Source: Emmonsiellopsis sp. PD_33 (Eukaryota > Ascomycota > Eurotiomycetes > Onygenales > Ajellomycetaceae). From it: a stretch of DNA of 40,648 bases. Location of the stretch: contig JANTQF010000323.1 of NCBI GenBank assembly GCA_032988165.1, forward strand, positions 1 to 40,648. The letters are read 5' to 3'. Of the stretch, positions 11,483-21,692 are shown in pieces (within the stretch, counting starts at the first letter, position 1; each line of letters opens with the position of its first letter). The translations under genes were made by a program, and so were the position numbers. The notes under the pieces were generated by a model that did not search any database, was not told where the DNA came from, and saw only the letters and a list, made by a program, of their open reading frames with translations.

Positions 11483-13421
11483 ATGAAGGGCCCTCGAGCA
11501 CCGGGTCTTCTGTGCACTGGTCGACGCGCATTCTCAAGAACCCAGCGAAGCTCCAACACTCTTTCCAGCCTGACCCGCACTTCTCCTTGTCGCCCAACCG
11601 GCACCCCTCCTCCCACCACCGACCCCGCCAGTTTCTTTTTCCTCGCGACCCCTCCATTCCCTCCCTCCCTCCCACGCCGCTACTACCACCAACCCCCCGC
11701 TACCAATCCCACACCGGCAGACGACACCATGGGCAAAGAAAAGACCTCCTTCACCCTCAAAACGCCCAAGGGCACCAAGGACTGGGCCGGCGCCGATGCC
11801 CTCCTCCGCGACCGCATCTTCACCACCATCACCGACGTCTTCAAGCGCCACGGCGGCACCTCCCTCGACACCCCCGTTTTCGAGCTGCGCGAGATCCTCG
11901 CGGGCAAGTACGGCGAGGACTCCAAACTCATATACGACCTGCAGGACCAGGGCGGCGAGCTGTGCTCGCTGCGCTACGACTTGACCGTCCCCTTTGCGCG
12001 ATGGCTGGCGATGAACTCGGACGTGCGCAGCATAAAGCGATACCACCTTGCCAAGGTGTACAGACGTGATCAGCCCGCCATGACCAAGGGGCGCATGCGG
12101 GAATTTTATCAGTGCGATTTTGACATTGCCGGGGCCAATTTTGATCCCATGGTGGCTGATGCGGAGGTGTTGAGGATTGCGACGGAGGTGTTTGAGGGGC
12201 TGGGATGGAAGGGGAATTATACGATTAAGGTCAATCACCGCAAGGTGCTAGACGGAGTGTTTGAAGTATGCGGTGTACCAAAGGACAAGATCCGGACAAT
12301 TTCTAGTGCTGTCGATAAGCTTGACAAGCTGCCATGGGAGGATGTGCGGAAGGAGATGGTTGTCGATAAGGGGCTCGATGAGGCTGTTGCGGATAAGATT
12401 CAGACATATGTGGTTAGAAAAGGTAGTCGGGAACTGCTACAATCGCTACAATCGGACGAAGTCCTGACCGCCAACGCCTCCGCCAAGACTGGTCTGGAAG
12501 AAATGGGCCTGTTGATGGATTACCTCGAAGCTTTCGATGTGTTGGATAAGATCTCCTTCGATATGAGCCTCGCTCGCGGCCTCGATTACTACACCGGCCT
12601 CATCTACGAAGTTGTCACCGAGGGCTCCGCGCCCCCCGCCGCCTCCGGAAGCAAAGAAGCGGAAACCCTCCGGAAACGGGGAAAGAAGGACAAAGCCGCC
12701 AAGAACGATGATGAGGACCGCTCCAATGACCCGTCGATAGGCGTCGGGAGTGTTGCGGCGGGTGGGCGGTACGACGAGCTGGTGGGCATGTTCTCGAACA
12801 AGGCTCAGATTCCCTGCGTGGGCATCTCGTTTGGTGTCGATCGGATTTTCTCGATTACCAAGGCGCGGATGGAGAGGGAGAATGCGAACGCGAAGCCGCG
12901 GAGTAGTGAGGTGGATGTTTTTGTGATGGCGTTTGGCGGGAAGGGATTCACGGGACTGTTGAAGGAGAGAATGGAGGTTTCGAGGAAGCTGTGGGAGGCT
13001 GGTATTAAGGTAATTAACTAAATTTAGCCCCCCAACCCACCCCCTTCTTAAACTCCCATTATCATTTATCGAGAAACAAACCTTACTAACTCACATACTT
13101 CCACCCATCTAGGCCGAATTCTCATACAAACTCAAACCCAAACTCCCCCAACAATTCAAAGCTGCGGAATCAAACGGCGTCCCCTTCGCCGTCATCCTAG
13201 GCGAGGACGAGCTGGCCGCCGGCAAGGTCCGTGTGAAGGAGATGGGTCTGAAAGAAGGCCACCCAGAGAAGGACGGCGTGCTTGTTGATCTGGAGACGTT
13301 GGCGCAGGACGTGAAGGGACGGTTGGAGAGGAAGCAGGCAGTTGAGGATGGGGTGGAGGTTGTGGATGAGAATTTGGTGGCTGTTAGTCAGAAGGTTGGG
13401 GAGTTGGAGGTCAAGGAGTAG
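11483..13421 (+). CDS. HTS1: Histidyl-tRNA synthetase, mitochondrial and cytosolic forms
   Basis: Class II aminoacyl-tRNA synthetase that charges tRNA-His. Two exons: 11483-13009 and 13113-13421 (intron 13010-13112), 611 residues. Residues 1-82 are Arg/Ser/Pro-rich and acid-poor, as in a mitochondrial presequence. Met83 (position 11729) begins MGKEKTSFTLKTPKGTKDW in a strong CACCATGG context, whereas the first ATG (TTGCATGAAG) is weaker. Leaky scanning could therefore give both forms, as known for yeast HTS1. Visible motifs: motif 2 region RRDQPAMTKGRMREFYQCDFD, histidine-binding ARGLDYYTGLIYEV, VAAGGRYDELVG, and motif 3 GISFGVDRI. A charged insert lies between the two histidine motifs. The anticodon-binding domain starts at VDVFVMAFGG and crosses the intron (GIK|AEFSYKLKPKLPQQ). 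The gene looks intact. Confidence 0.95.
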
Positions 13422-13641
13422 TCTTCTTTCTTTTTTTTATATATGTAACTGATAAACTCCTGTGTATTCTGATCTCTTCCTGAAGACTTGGAGAAGTCAA
13501 TGGTGACACAGGTGGTTTCATATGAAATATGATGAAACTTAATGTTAATGTTAGAAAATTCCTCAAAGAAAATAGTACTTAGATAAAGTTAAGAACCTCT
13601 CATATAATTTTATTCTTAAATTATTTTAATAACTAAATATT
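13422..13641. other. HTS1 3' flank up to the MULE insertion
   Basis: AT-rich 220 bp with a T-run at 13430-13438 and no gene. It presumably contains the HTS1 3' untranslated region. AT content rises well before the transposon boundary. Confidence 0.4.
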
Positions 13642-13650
13642 TCTATTCTA

Positions 13651-13743
13651 AGCGATTGATAATGACTGGGATAACTTCACTAATGACCAGGATTAAAAAA
13701 TGACTAAGTTGAAAAAAGTATAGCATAAACACAGGGTTACATA
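13651..13743 (+). repeat. Left terminal inverted repeat of the MULE
   Basis: Pairs with 16917-17009 over 93 bp with four mismatches, which fall as two adjacent CA/TG pairs. The repeat begins AGCGATTGATAATGAC and contains an internal near-duplicate TAATGACCAGGAT unit. Confidence 0.92.
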
Positions 13744-16700
13744 TAAAATAACATGTGGAACCATGGTTTTAAATGCACCAACTCCCAACCCCACTTTTTA
13801 ATTTACAAAAACTGTGAAGCACATAGAAAATCATCAAATTCCTCCCCCCCCTTAAACTTCTCCTCCTCCTCCTCCTCCTCTCCCTGGCCTTCCTCTCCCT
13901 CCAATTCTGCTGCAGCATCTGCCTCTCCTACCACCATGTCTGAAAAAGCCTCATCTACTGCCTGTGCCAGGACATCTCATCAGGATTTCTGGATGCACTT
14001 TGGAGATGTCAGGGTAGCAGTATGTTTCCAATTCCAATCCAGAGCCAGGGGGGCTGTAGAAGGGGGGGGGGTGGTTCCACAGGATGGAGGTGCACTTCTA
14101 CTCCCTACAAAATATCCTATACTAGTAGAATAGATGGTATGCTGGTCCATAGGCACCACTACCATGCAGAGAGAGAGGGATTGGTGGGGTTGAGCAAGTT
14201 AGGCAGGTTGGGTGGGTTGGGCAGGTTGGGCAGGTTGATGCAGATAGTATGGATAGTGCTTATAGTGCTCAATCAACTGTTCTATATCTTTAGTCTATAT
14301 GTTCTCTTGATGTATAGACCCCTGTCCTCATCTCCATTGCCAAGCTGAAGCCCCTCTGAGCTGAAGATTTTGAGGCTGTTAAATATCAGAATTCTGAATG
14401 ATATTATGAGAGAATAAAAGTATTTCCTGTTCAGCCTGCTGAAGCTGTCAGCCTGCATGATAGTTATAAAGTCAATAAGAATGAATTGTACTTAGCTGTA
14501 TCAGCTCATTTTAATTAATTTGCTCACAGATTTTGTGTTTACATAGGAGGCTGAAAAATTGACAGTTCAAGCACCCCTCTAGGTATTTAAGTTTATTATC
14601 CTGAAGTGCCTCAGCTTCCAGAGTTTATAGGCAGAGTTGGTTCAGAGTATATGAGGAGACTTTTCCCTGTAGCAGCTTGAAGAGATCTACTCAGGTAAAT
14701 AGAAGGGTTCAAGATTTAGCTGTAGCCAGCTGAGTTTTATATGCAGAATGCTGATTATTTCAGAATTATTGAAGCTTATAATAAGTTACTCATAGATCTT
14801 CTGTTGAAGTAATAATATATTATTTTAATATTCAGTAGGATTCCTCAATTTATGAAGAAACTTAGTGGCTAAAGTGAGGAATCTTATCAACATAGCATCA
14901 CATAATCTGCCACTCATGCAGAATCCAGGTTTTTTGAATGTAGTTGACAAGCTTATAATTCTATTTCTAGGTAAAAAGAGATCAGTTCTATCTATATTCA
15001 TCCTTTATAAGGGCCTTGACAACTGCATATCAGGCATTTATAAATATGATGAATTTTTCATGGAGGTTTTTCTTTCATTCTTTCATATCAGCATTATCAA
15101 CAAGTACCTACATAATAATTAAGAACTGCTTCTTTGCATGGCTAACAACATTGTGGTTAATATGCCACCCACAAAGAATGTGGTAACTATCACCAAAGGT
15201 ATTATTAAGAGTATTTGTAAGAGCTAGTTCACAGTCTGTGATAATGACATAGAGGTAAGAGATGTTGTAGTAGTTGAAAAGATAGGTAAGTTAAAGTATT
15301 ACTCAGCTGCATCAAAATATATATAGATCTATTAGTTAGCCCCTATATTAACATTTAACTGTATTAGGATGGTTATCAAGATGAAAGGCAAACATGTTAT
15401 CTAATTTAGCTAGCCTGTAAAGTAATCAGCCAATCAAATTGGTAGGGCTAATCAAATCAGGTTAAGATCTATCTCAGTAAATATCTAGATAAACATCAAA
15501 TTGATAATGACTGAGACACCACTAGAATATAACTTACTAATAGTCTACTTCCTTCTCACAGTTCATAAATATCAGTTTCAAATTAATCATTGTATGGAGG
15601 TTCATGATGAATATTATACTCAGCAAGAGCAGATAATACCTATTTGTCTTATATGTGTAGTTCAGAAGTAAAATATCATAATTCTCTCAGAGGATTTTAA
15701 TTGATTTCTTATGAAATATCATCAGGTAAGTTATATAGTTATCCTCATCCTTTTCTCATTCTACTTCAACTACTGATGTGTCATCCTGTGTCTCCAGTTC
15801 ATTAATCAAGGCCTGTATCAGTGTTTATCCCTTAAGTTCCCCCTAGAGAAGTGCTGAGAAGCAATTATAAATGTCCCAGGCAATCAACTGTAAGAGCTCT
15901 GGGTCCCCATTCTTCCTCACAATGGTTAAAATGGTACACAGTGGGACACTGGATTTGATGAGAGTAAAGATCTTTAAATGGGAGGCCTTAGATAACAACT
16001 AGAGATAGTGCATTGAATGAGCATAGCTATTCTTTGAGAATAGATAATTATGGGAGATGTTCTTTAATATAATTCTCCATTTAGTAGCACCTTTGCTGAG
16101 AGTTAGGCAGAACAGGCAATTAATCTTTACTGTGGCAGTTATAGGGCATTTTTTCTGACCTTTGACAACTCAATTATCTCTATACAGCCTGGAATGGGTG
16201 CAGGCAAGAGTTCAGTGGTTTCATTTTGAATGAGAGTTATAGGTGAATATAGCATATTCAAGGCTCTGACATTTCTTGTTTAGTGCTCAGAGAAGTTCAT
16301 CTTTTTCCATTTCAACTAAATGGCTGTCTAACTGAGGAAGCTCCTATTAATTTTCACCTGGTGTTTCTAGTTCTAGAGAATTAGAGGGGGAGGTAAACAA
16401 ATTAATGGTTTAAGTTCTAATCTGTAGTGGCTCCTCTACCTCCTCATCATGAAGAAAACTCTCATTGCTACTATTACTAATATCATCATTATCACTGGTG
16501 CTGCTGACATCATCATGTTCATATAGATCATATTAGGGGGGGGCCTGGCTGTTGAAGATGTCTTTATTGTCAAGAAAAGTAATCAAATTGAACTGTAAAG
16601 GGCATTCTATGATAGAGAGCTGGCTATCCATTGTGGCATTATATTTATTAAAAAGATGTTTAAAAAGATGAATGAATTTGATTTTTACTGATCTTAATGA

Positions 16701-16916
16701 GTAATGAAGCTCTTCTTTAATAGCTACAGCTATAGTGACTGATAACTACCATGTTGGTGGTTGATAGGGGGGGGTGTAGAAGAGGAGGGGGGGGTTGATG
16801 CAGGCACTTGTGCCTGAGTGCAGGGTTGGGGTGGTAGTGAGGCAGGTTGGGCTGTAGTGAGGTGGAGTTGGGCAGAGATGATGCATTGGGCAACCATTTT
16901 GACACTAATAAATTAC

Positions 16917-17009
16917 TATGTAACCCTGTGTTTACACTATACTTTTTTCAACTTAGTCATTTTTTAATCCTGGTCATTAGTGAAGTTATCCTGGTCATTA
17001 TCAATCGCT
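16917..17009 (-). repeat. Right terminal inverted repeat of the MULE
   Basis: Reverse complement of 13651-13743 with four mismatches and no indels. Immediately followed by CTATTCTAA, the copy of the left-flank target site. Confidence 0.92.
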
Positions 17010-17103
17010 CTATTCTAACTTATATGAAACAAGCCACATGCGCTCACTTCGCTTGCTCCTGGCTTGCGCCCCCCCCCCCCCTACCCCTATTACTAAGCAG
17101 ACT

Positions 17104-17201
17104 GTGGAAAAACTATAATCCGGCCTGCACTAAGGTGAGGTTTTTGATGGGGTGCACATGAGGTTTTTTTAACAAACACCCGTTTTTCTATGATTAAAGA
17201 G
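17104..17201 (-). repeat. Dispersed repeat, copy 1
   Basis: Its reverse complement matches 25811-25925. Shared blocks are CTCTTTAATnATAGAAAAA, CACCYCATYAAAA and TGCAGGCYGGATWATAG followed by TTTTCCAC. The copies differ by many transitions and a short indel. It lies just outside the MULE, and a (GAGAAGA)n run follows at 17198-17225. Type of repeat unknown. Confidence 0.55.
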
Positions 17202-17225
17202 AGAAGAGAGAAGAGAGAAGAGAGA

Positions 17226-18374
17226 GGGAGGGGAGAGATGGTGAGGTGCCGTGGTTGGTCTGGATGTGGTGGTGGCAGAATCCTCACAGTACTTAACTCC
17301 CCCATTAAAATCTTGATGCTCTGCCACCCTTCCACGCCACCTTGCCAAATATTCACCTTATTTAACTATCCTATTCCTACCCAAAGCTTGATTGTCCGTA
17401 TGATGGCTTGACATGTTGAAGAAGGACCGTCCCTTTCTCGAGACACCACACGCTATTCCACTCGAGGCCGCCGACGAAGACCGACATGCGTGCAATACTA
17501 TCAAGCGCACCGTGTCTGCCTTATTATGAGGCATCTGGCCGGAACTATGTGCAACTTGAGCTGCATCCATAGTCACCTAGTCAATAATATCGTTGGCTGA
17601 AATTCCTGTCTTCTCGCCTCAATTCGAACGACAGTTCCCATCGATCCCATTGGATCGATTCAGTACCTTTCCAGCTAGCTTTCAGTTTTTACTTCTTAGG
17701 AGGTCCTACAGGAGGAGATGTGCCCACCAGGACTGGATGACAGGGAATCGAACCCTCCGCTGCTCCCCCTTATACATACCTGAACACCGTCAGATCTTGA
17801 CGGTAGCAGACTACCCACCCCAATTCCTAGGGGAGGGGTATGGTTGTCAGCCTCGTCCTGCCCCCTGACACCCGCCGCTTAATCCTCTTTCTATCCCTCC
17901 CATCTGGGGTCGCGGAAGCCTTTCTCCCCGGCACGCTGCATGTTGATGAGTGCATGGACTGCTTGAACTGAATGCATGCAGAGAGCAACTGTCCAATGAT
18001 TCCGTTTGGTCTCTGTTGGTACCGACATGGTACCGCACTGCAACCAATAGGCTATCTAAAATTGAGACTATGCTCCATGCCAGTTCAGCAATGGTGTAAC
18101 GCAACTTGGGAAGGCAAGGAGGCATCTGGATGAGGCTGCCAATGCACGCCCTGCGCGGGGTAGAGAATGGCAAAGAGAATGGCAAAGAGAAGGGGGGGTG
18201 CGAGGGGAATGGAAAGAGTATTTAATACTCTGCTACACGGCTTCTTCAAGCCGCTTCAAAACTGTTCTGCATTCTGAAATACTTTCTCAGTTTACTGCCT
18301 GTTTCGAACACCAGAGCTCGGATTTTATTCAGTTATCTTTTCTTGTACATCTACTATCTTTGAATACGTCCAAA
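17226..18374. other. Intergenic region between the MULE and the NLR gene
   Basis: Mostly unexplained. A short open stretch at 17413-17529 (MLKKDRPFLETPHAIPLEAA...) looks compositionally coding but is only 38 codons and has no domain I recognise; it could be a gene remnant. An inverted repeat ACCGTCA/TGACGGT sits at about 17787-17805. A TATTTAATAC TATA-like site at 18219-18228 and the following 150 bp are the likely NLR promoter and leader. Confidence 0.4.
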
Positions 18375-19287
18375 ATGCCTCCCCTCGACCCTTCCTGCTA
18401 CACCGTTGCCTGGGTGTGTGCTAAGGAAATAGAACTGGGTGCTGCGGTAGGTTTGCTTGATAAAAGGCATGCAAACCGGCTGCCCCAGTCCCATCTTGAC
18501 AGCAACACTTATTTTGGGGCGAATCGGTCCTCACAACGTGGTTATGGCTTGCTGCCCCGCCGGAAAAACCGGCCAGACGAACGCTGCGGCTGTCGCCGGG
18601 GATCTTAAAAGAAGTTTTCCAGCAATCAACGTGACCCTCTTGGTGGGAATTGGGGGAGGAATCCCAGCACTCAAAAACAGAATGAGGCTCGGCGATGTAG
18701 TTGTCGGTCAGCCAACCCCCACCAGCCCAGCTGTCATATTCTATGACTCCGGGAAACACCTCCCAAATGGAATGTTCGAAAGAACCGGCCACCTCAATTC
18801 ACCACCAAATCGCGTATTGACGGCGCTTTCGGCAGCAAAGATATACCCCCAGGATATGTTGAAGTATCTGTCCAGATTAACTGAGGGGGTTCCAGGAATG
18901 GAATTTTCTTTTCGTGATCCGGGCGCAGATCAAGACCGTTTATTCGATGCATCTTCTACCCATCGTTACCAGAACGATCCAGCCTGTAAATTATGCGACC
19001 GAACGCAGATATGGACTCGAGAAGAGCAACAAAATCGACACCCAAAGATCCATTACGGGACTATCGCAACCGGTGTTGGACTTGTAAGAGACCCAGGGCT
19101 CCGAGACACCCAAGGTTACAGATTAGACGCATTATGTTTTGAGATGGAGGCTGCTGGACTCGCGGAAACTCTTCCCTGTCTCGTAATCCGTGGAATTTCC
19201 GACTACGCAGACTCTCATAAAAACGATATCTGGCATGGATATGCCTCTGCGACGGCTGCATCGTTTGCAAAAATGCTTCTGATGTAG
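18375..19287 (+). CDS. Nucleoside phosphorylase-like (PNP_UDP) N-terminal domain of a fungal NLR, frameshifted
   Basis: The start at 18375 gives MPPLDPSCYTVAWVCAKEIE...LLDKRHANRLP, the usual opening of the PNP_UDP_1 effector domain of fungal NOD-like receptors. The frame is lost at a TTTT run (18512-18515). One T fewer would join DSNTY directly to LGRIGPHNVV in the next frame, which then stays open to 19287. Later motifs are the phosphate loop VGIGGGIP, FEMEAAGL (ribose-binding type) and VIRGISDYADSH with the catalytic-type Asp. The domain ends at YASATAASFAKMLLM and TAG. Past the TAG the same frame continues to a GTAAGC donor at 19346 that matches in phase the acceptor of the NACHT exon, so this and the next entry look like one gene. 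In this family the domain cleaves or phosphorolyses nucleosides or nucleotides; activity here is inference. Confidence 0.82.
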
Positions 19288-19648
19288 ATTTCCCCGATAC
19301 AAAACTCGACCATGCAGATTCCCCGGACAGCGTCTGCGGAGCATGGTAAGCTATTTCAATATTTTCCGTCGACCGGCAGCTACTATTGAAAGGAAGTGTA
19401 CAACTTCTCAGGAGTTCCAGATTGGCTTTGATTTTTAGAATACAAGGCATACATCTACGTGGCTCTTACCAAGATTCTTTGTCTGTTGCGCGAAGTTTGC
19501 CCTTTCGGAGATTGATCTTCTTTCCTTCCATCTGAATGTGTCGTGTATCTAATTCCATAGAAACTTGATATGTGATCTTGTTTATGCCCTTCATATCTTG
19601 CACCTCATGTTACATTTCGTGTATTGACATGTTATTGTTTATGGACAG

Positions 19649-21387
19649 GTGACGAATCTTGGGCCGATGAATGTCTCGTTGACCTCAAATCATCGCCCTA
19701 CGAAGAACACAAGAACGTCAATCCAGATCGAAAGGAAGGGACATGCGAGTGGGTGCTCAAGGACAAGAAATACACGGCTTGGTTGCACAGCAAACAGGAC
19801 AACCTTCTTTGGATCTCTGCCGACCCAGGCTGTGGGAAGTCGGTACTATCGAAATCCCTCGTCGACAATGAGCTCCGTGATACAGGGCAACACACAGTGT
19901 GTTACTTCTTTTTCAAAGATAACAGGGAGCAAGACAACCTTTGTACCGCTCTGTGCGCACTTCTCCATCAGCTTTTTCGAAAACAGAGACATCTTCTCAA
20001 GCATGCGAGAGAACCGTATCGCGCGAATGGAAAGGCTATCCCAAAGGAGGTATACGAGCTGTGGCGTATCCTTATGGCGGCGGCCAGAGATAGCAATGCT
20101 GGGAGCGTTACCTGCGTTCTAGATGCACTTGACGAGTGTAGGGAAAAGGACCGCCACATTCTAATTCAACTTTTACGTGGATTTTACGGCGATTCCCAAA
20201 GAGCTCAAGAACGAGGCTTTCAATGGAAAATGTTGGTCACTAGCCGCCCATATCAGAACATCGAAGTGGGGTTTACTTCATCCCCAGTATTACGGTTACA
20301 GGGGGAACAGAAGAACAGTGAAATCGGCGGCGAGATAGAGACTGTCATTAGACGTGACGCGGATGAACTTGCAGCGATACACCGCCTATCGACAGCAGAA
20401 CGGAATTATATCCTGCTAAAAATTCATTCCATATCGAACCGCACATACTTATGGTGGCGACTGGTCCTAATCGAGCTGAAAAGCTGTGACCGCGGCCAAA
20501 AGATCGAGATCATGTCGCTACCAGCCACGGTAGAACAAGCGTACGAAGGCTTTTTGAATCAGATACCCCAGGACAAACGAGAGAAAGCAAAAACGTTGCT
20601 CTCTATTATTGTTGGTGCTCGCCGACCGCTCAAATCGCGCGAGATGGACGTGGCTTTTCGTCTTGCCTTGGGAGATTCCGCCCGAACGATGGAAGATCTC
20701 AAGAAAGGGAAAATGGATATGAAATTGTATGCCAGGGACCTCCTGCGCCTTTTCGTCTATGTGGACGAGAAATCAGAGACCATACATCTGATACACCAGA
20801 CGGCCAAAGAATTCCTGGTCTCAAATAGTGACCTCGACCTTTCCGGGAGCGGTTGGAAGCATTCCCTAACCGAGCGGTCAGTGGAGCTAATCCTCGCCCT
20901 ATTATGTGTTCAATATGTCCTGTTGGAGGATTTTGTTGTCAATAGGGGAGAGCATTATCATGAAAATAAGTATCCTTTCTTCCATTACGCCACGATTTAT
21001 TGGCCCTCACACTATAGAGCACTGCATGCTGTCGACAAGAAGGCAATGTTTCCTCTGGTCTTGCGCGAGCTCTATAACGACGAAGGCGAAAACAGATACG
21101 GGCGGTTTAAGACCATAACCAACGAAGTTCGCAAGATCCCTGACTCGAAGAATCCCAGGAGTATCCACGTAGCGGCGTTTCATGGCCACGACGACATTTT
21201 GAAATGGTTATTAGAGGTCAAAAGGATTGACGTTAATGAGACCACTACTATTGTTTACGGTTCTCCGACGCCCTTGGACCTGGCAGGTAGACGGGGACAT
21301 GAATCCACAGTCCAACTGCTCCGTGAAAAAGGAGGCAAAACTGCCGCTGAATTCAGAAATTTAAGATACGGAGTATCGACGAAATGA
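19649..21387 (+). CDS. NACHT ATPase with C-terminal ankyrin repeats (NOD-like receptor)
   Basis: An acceptor at 19647-19648 opens the exon at GDESWADECLVDLKSS, the linker usual before fungal NACHT domains; read alone, an ATG at 19624 would start a 587-residue protein. Walker A is ADPGCGKSVL (about 19822-19842), Walker B is CVLDALDECRE (about 20113-20145), followed by the sensor-like KMLVTSRPY. A winged-helix-type part (RRPLKSREMDVAFRLA) precedes IHLIHQTAKEFLV, a block common in fungal NACHT-ankyrin proteins. About two ankyrin-like repeats close the protein (SIHVAAFHGHDDILKWLL and TPLDLAGRRGHESTVQLL), fewer than in many relatives. Such receptors (STAND class) control heterokaryon incompatibility or sensing of non-self; the trigger here is unknown. 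This exon is intact, but it depends on the broken PNP exon upstream unless it is expressed on its own. Confidence 0.88.
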
Positions 21388-21692
21388 TGAGGAATAGGAA
21401 CGCCATCCGAGAAGAGCATCATCCCTACATAGTTACCTGTTTGGAACCCATTTCCTTCTTACATGTTTTTATTTACTCTTATCTCAGCATGCTAGATGTC
21501 GTAGAGATAGAATTTTTTTTCCCATCATTTTTACTATGTATTGAGAAGAATCTCCCTGAAGTAGGTTTGACGTTTTGAAATAATATACAAGTAATATTCA
21601 TACAACCGCTCAACTCACTCCCCCCTCCAATCCCCGCCTCGTCAAGCATCAGCATTACCACCACTTCCAAAACCCACTCAAAAAAGAGGCAT

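Larger units (their letters stand above)
13651..17009 (-). mobile_element. Mutator-like DNA transposon (Hop-type MULE), degenerate
   Basis: The element is 3.36 kb, bounded by 93-bp inverted repeats and flanked by the direct repeat CTATTCTA (13643-13650 and 17010-17017). Because bases at the edges match, the duplication could be 8, 9 or 10 bp. The transposase lies on the minus strand. At about 15245-15125 one frame reads IITDCELALTNTLNN...YHILCGWHINHNVV, the MULE transposase signature (D..ALxxA ... CxWHI). A possible start is at 16897 (MVAQCIISAQLHL). Stops interrupt every frame, so it is dead. Size, long inverted repeats and MULE domain resemble Fusarium Hop; that similarity is from memory. 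The 13857-13915 CTC-rich patch is probably the low-complexity C-terminus of the transposase. Confidence 0.88.

Noticed and set aside
11534..12238. 234-residue minus-strand ORF opposite HTS1
   Set aside because: It is antisense to conserved HisRS motifs, in GC-rich coding DNA where the reverse frame stays open by codon bias.
13643..17017. hAT element, suggested by an 8-bp duplication
   Set aside because: The transposase remnant carries the MULE D..AL/CxWHI signature, and 93-bp inverted repeats fit MULEs better; the duplication can be read as 9 or 10 bp.
17730..17830. Possible minus-strand tRNA gene (plus strand shows GGGAATCGAACCC, the complement of a T-arm)
   Set aside because: The T-arm-like segment and a partly pairing acceptor exist, but no standard D-arm or anticodon arm could be folded in the right place. 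At best a tRNA remnant; tRNAscan-SE would decide.
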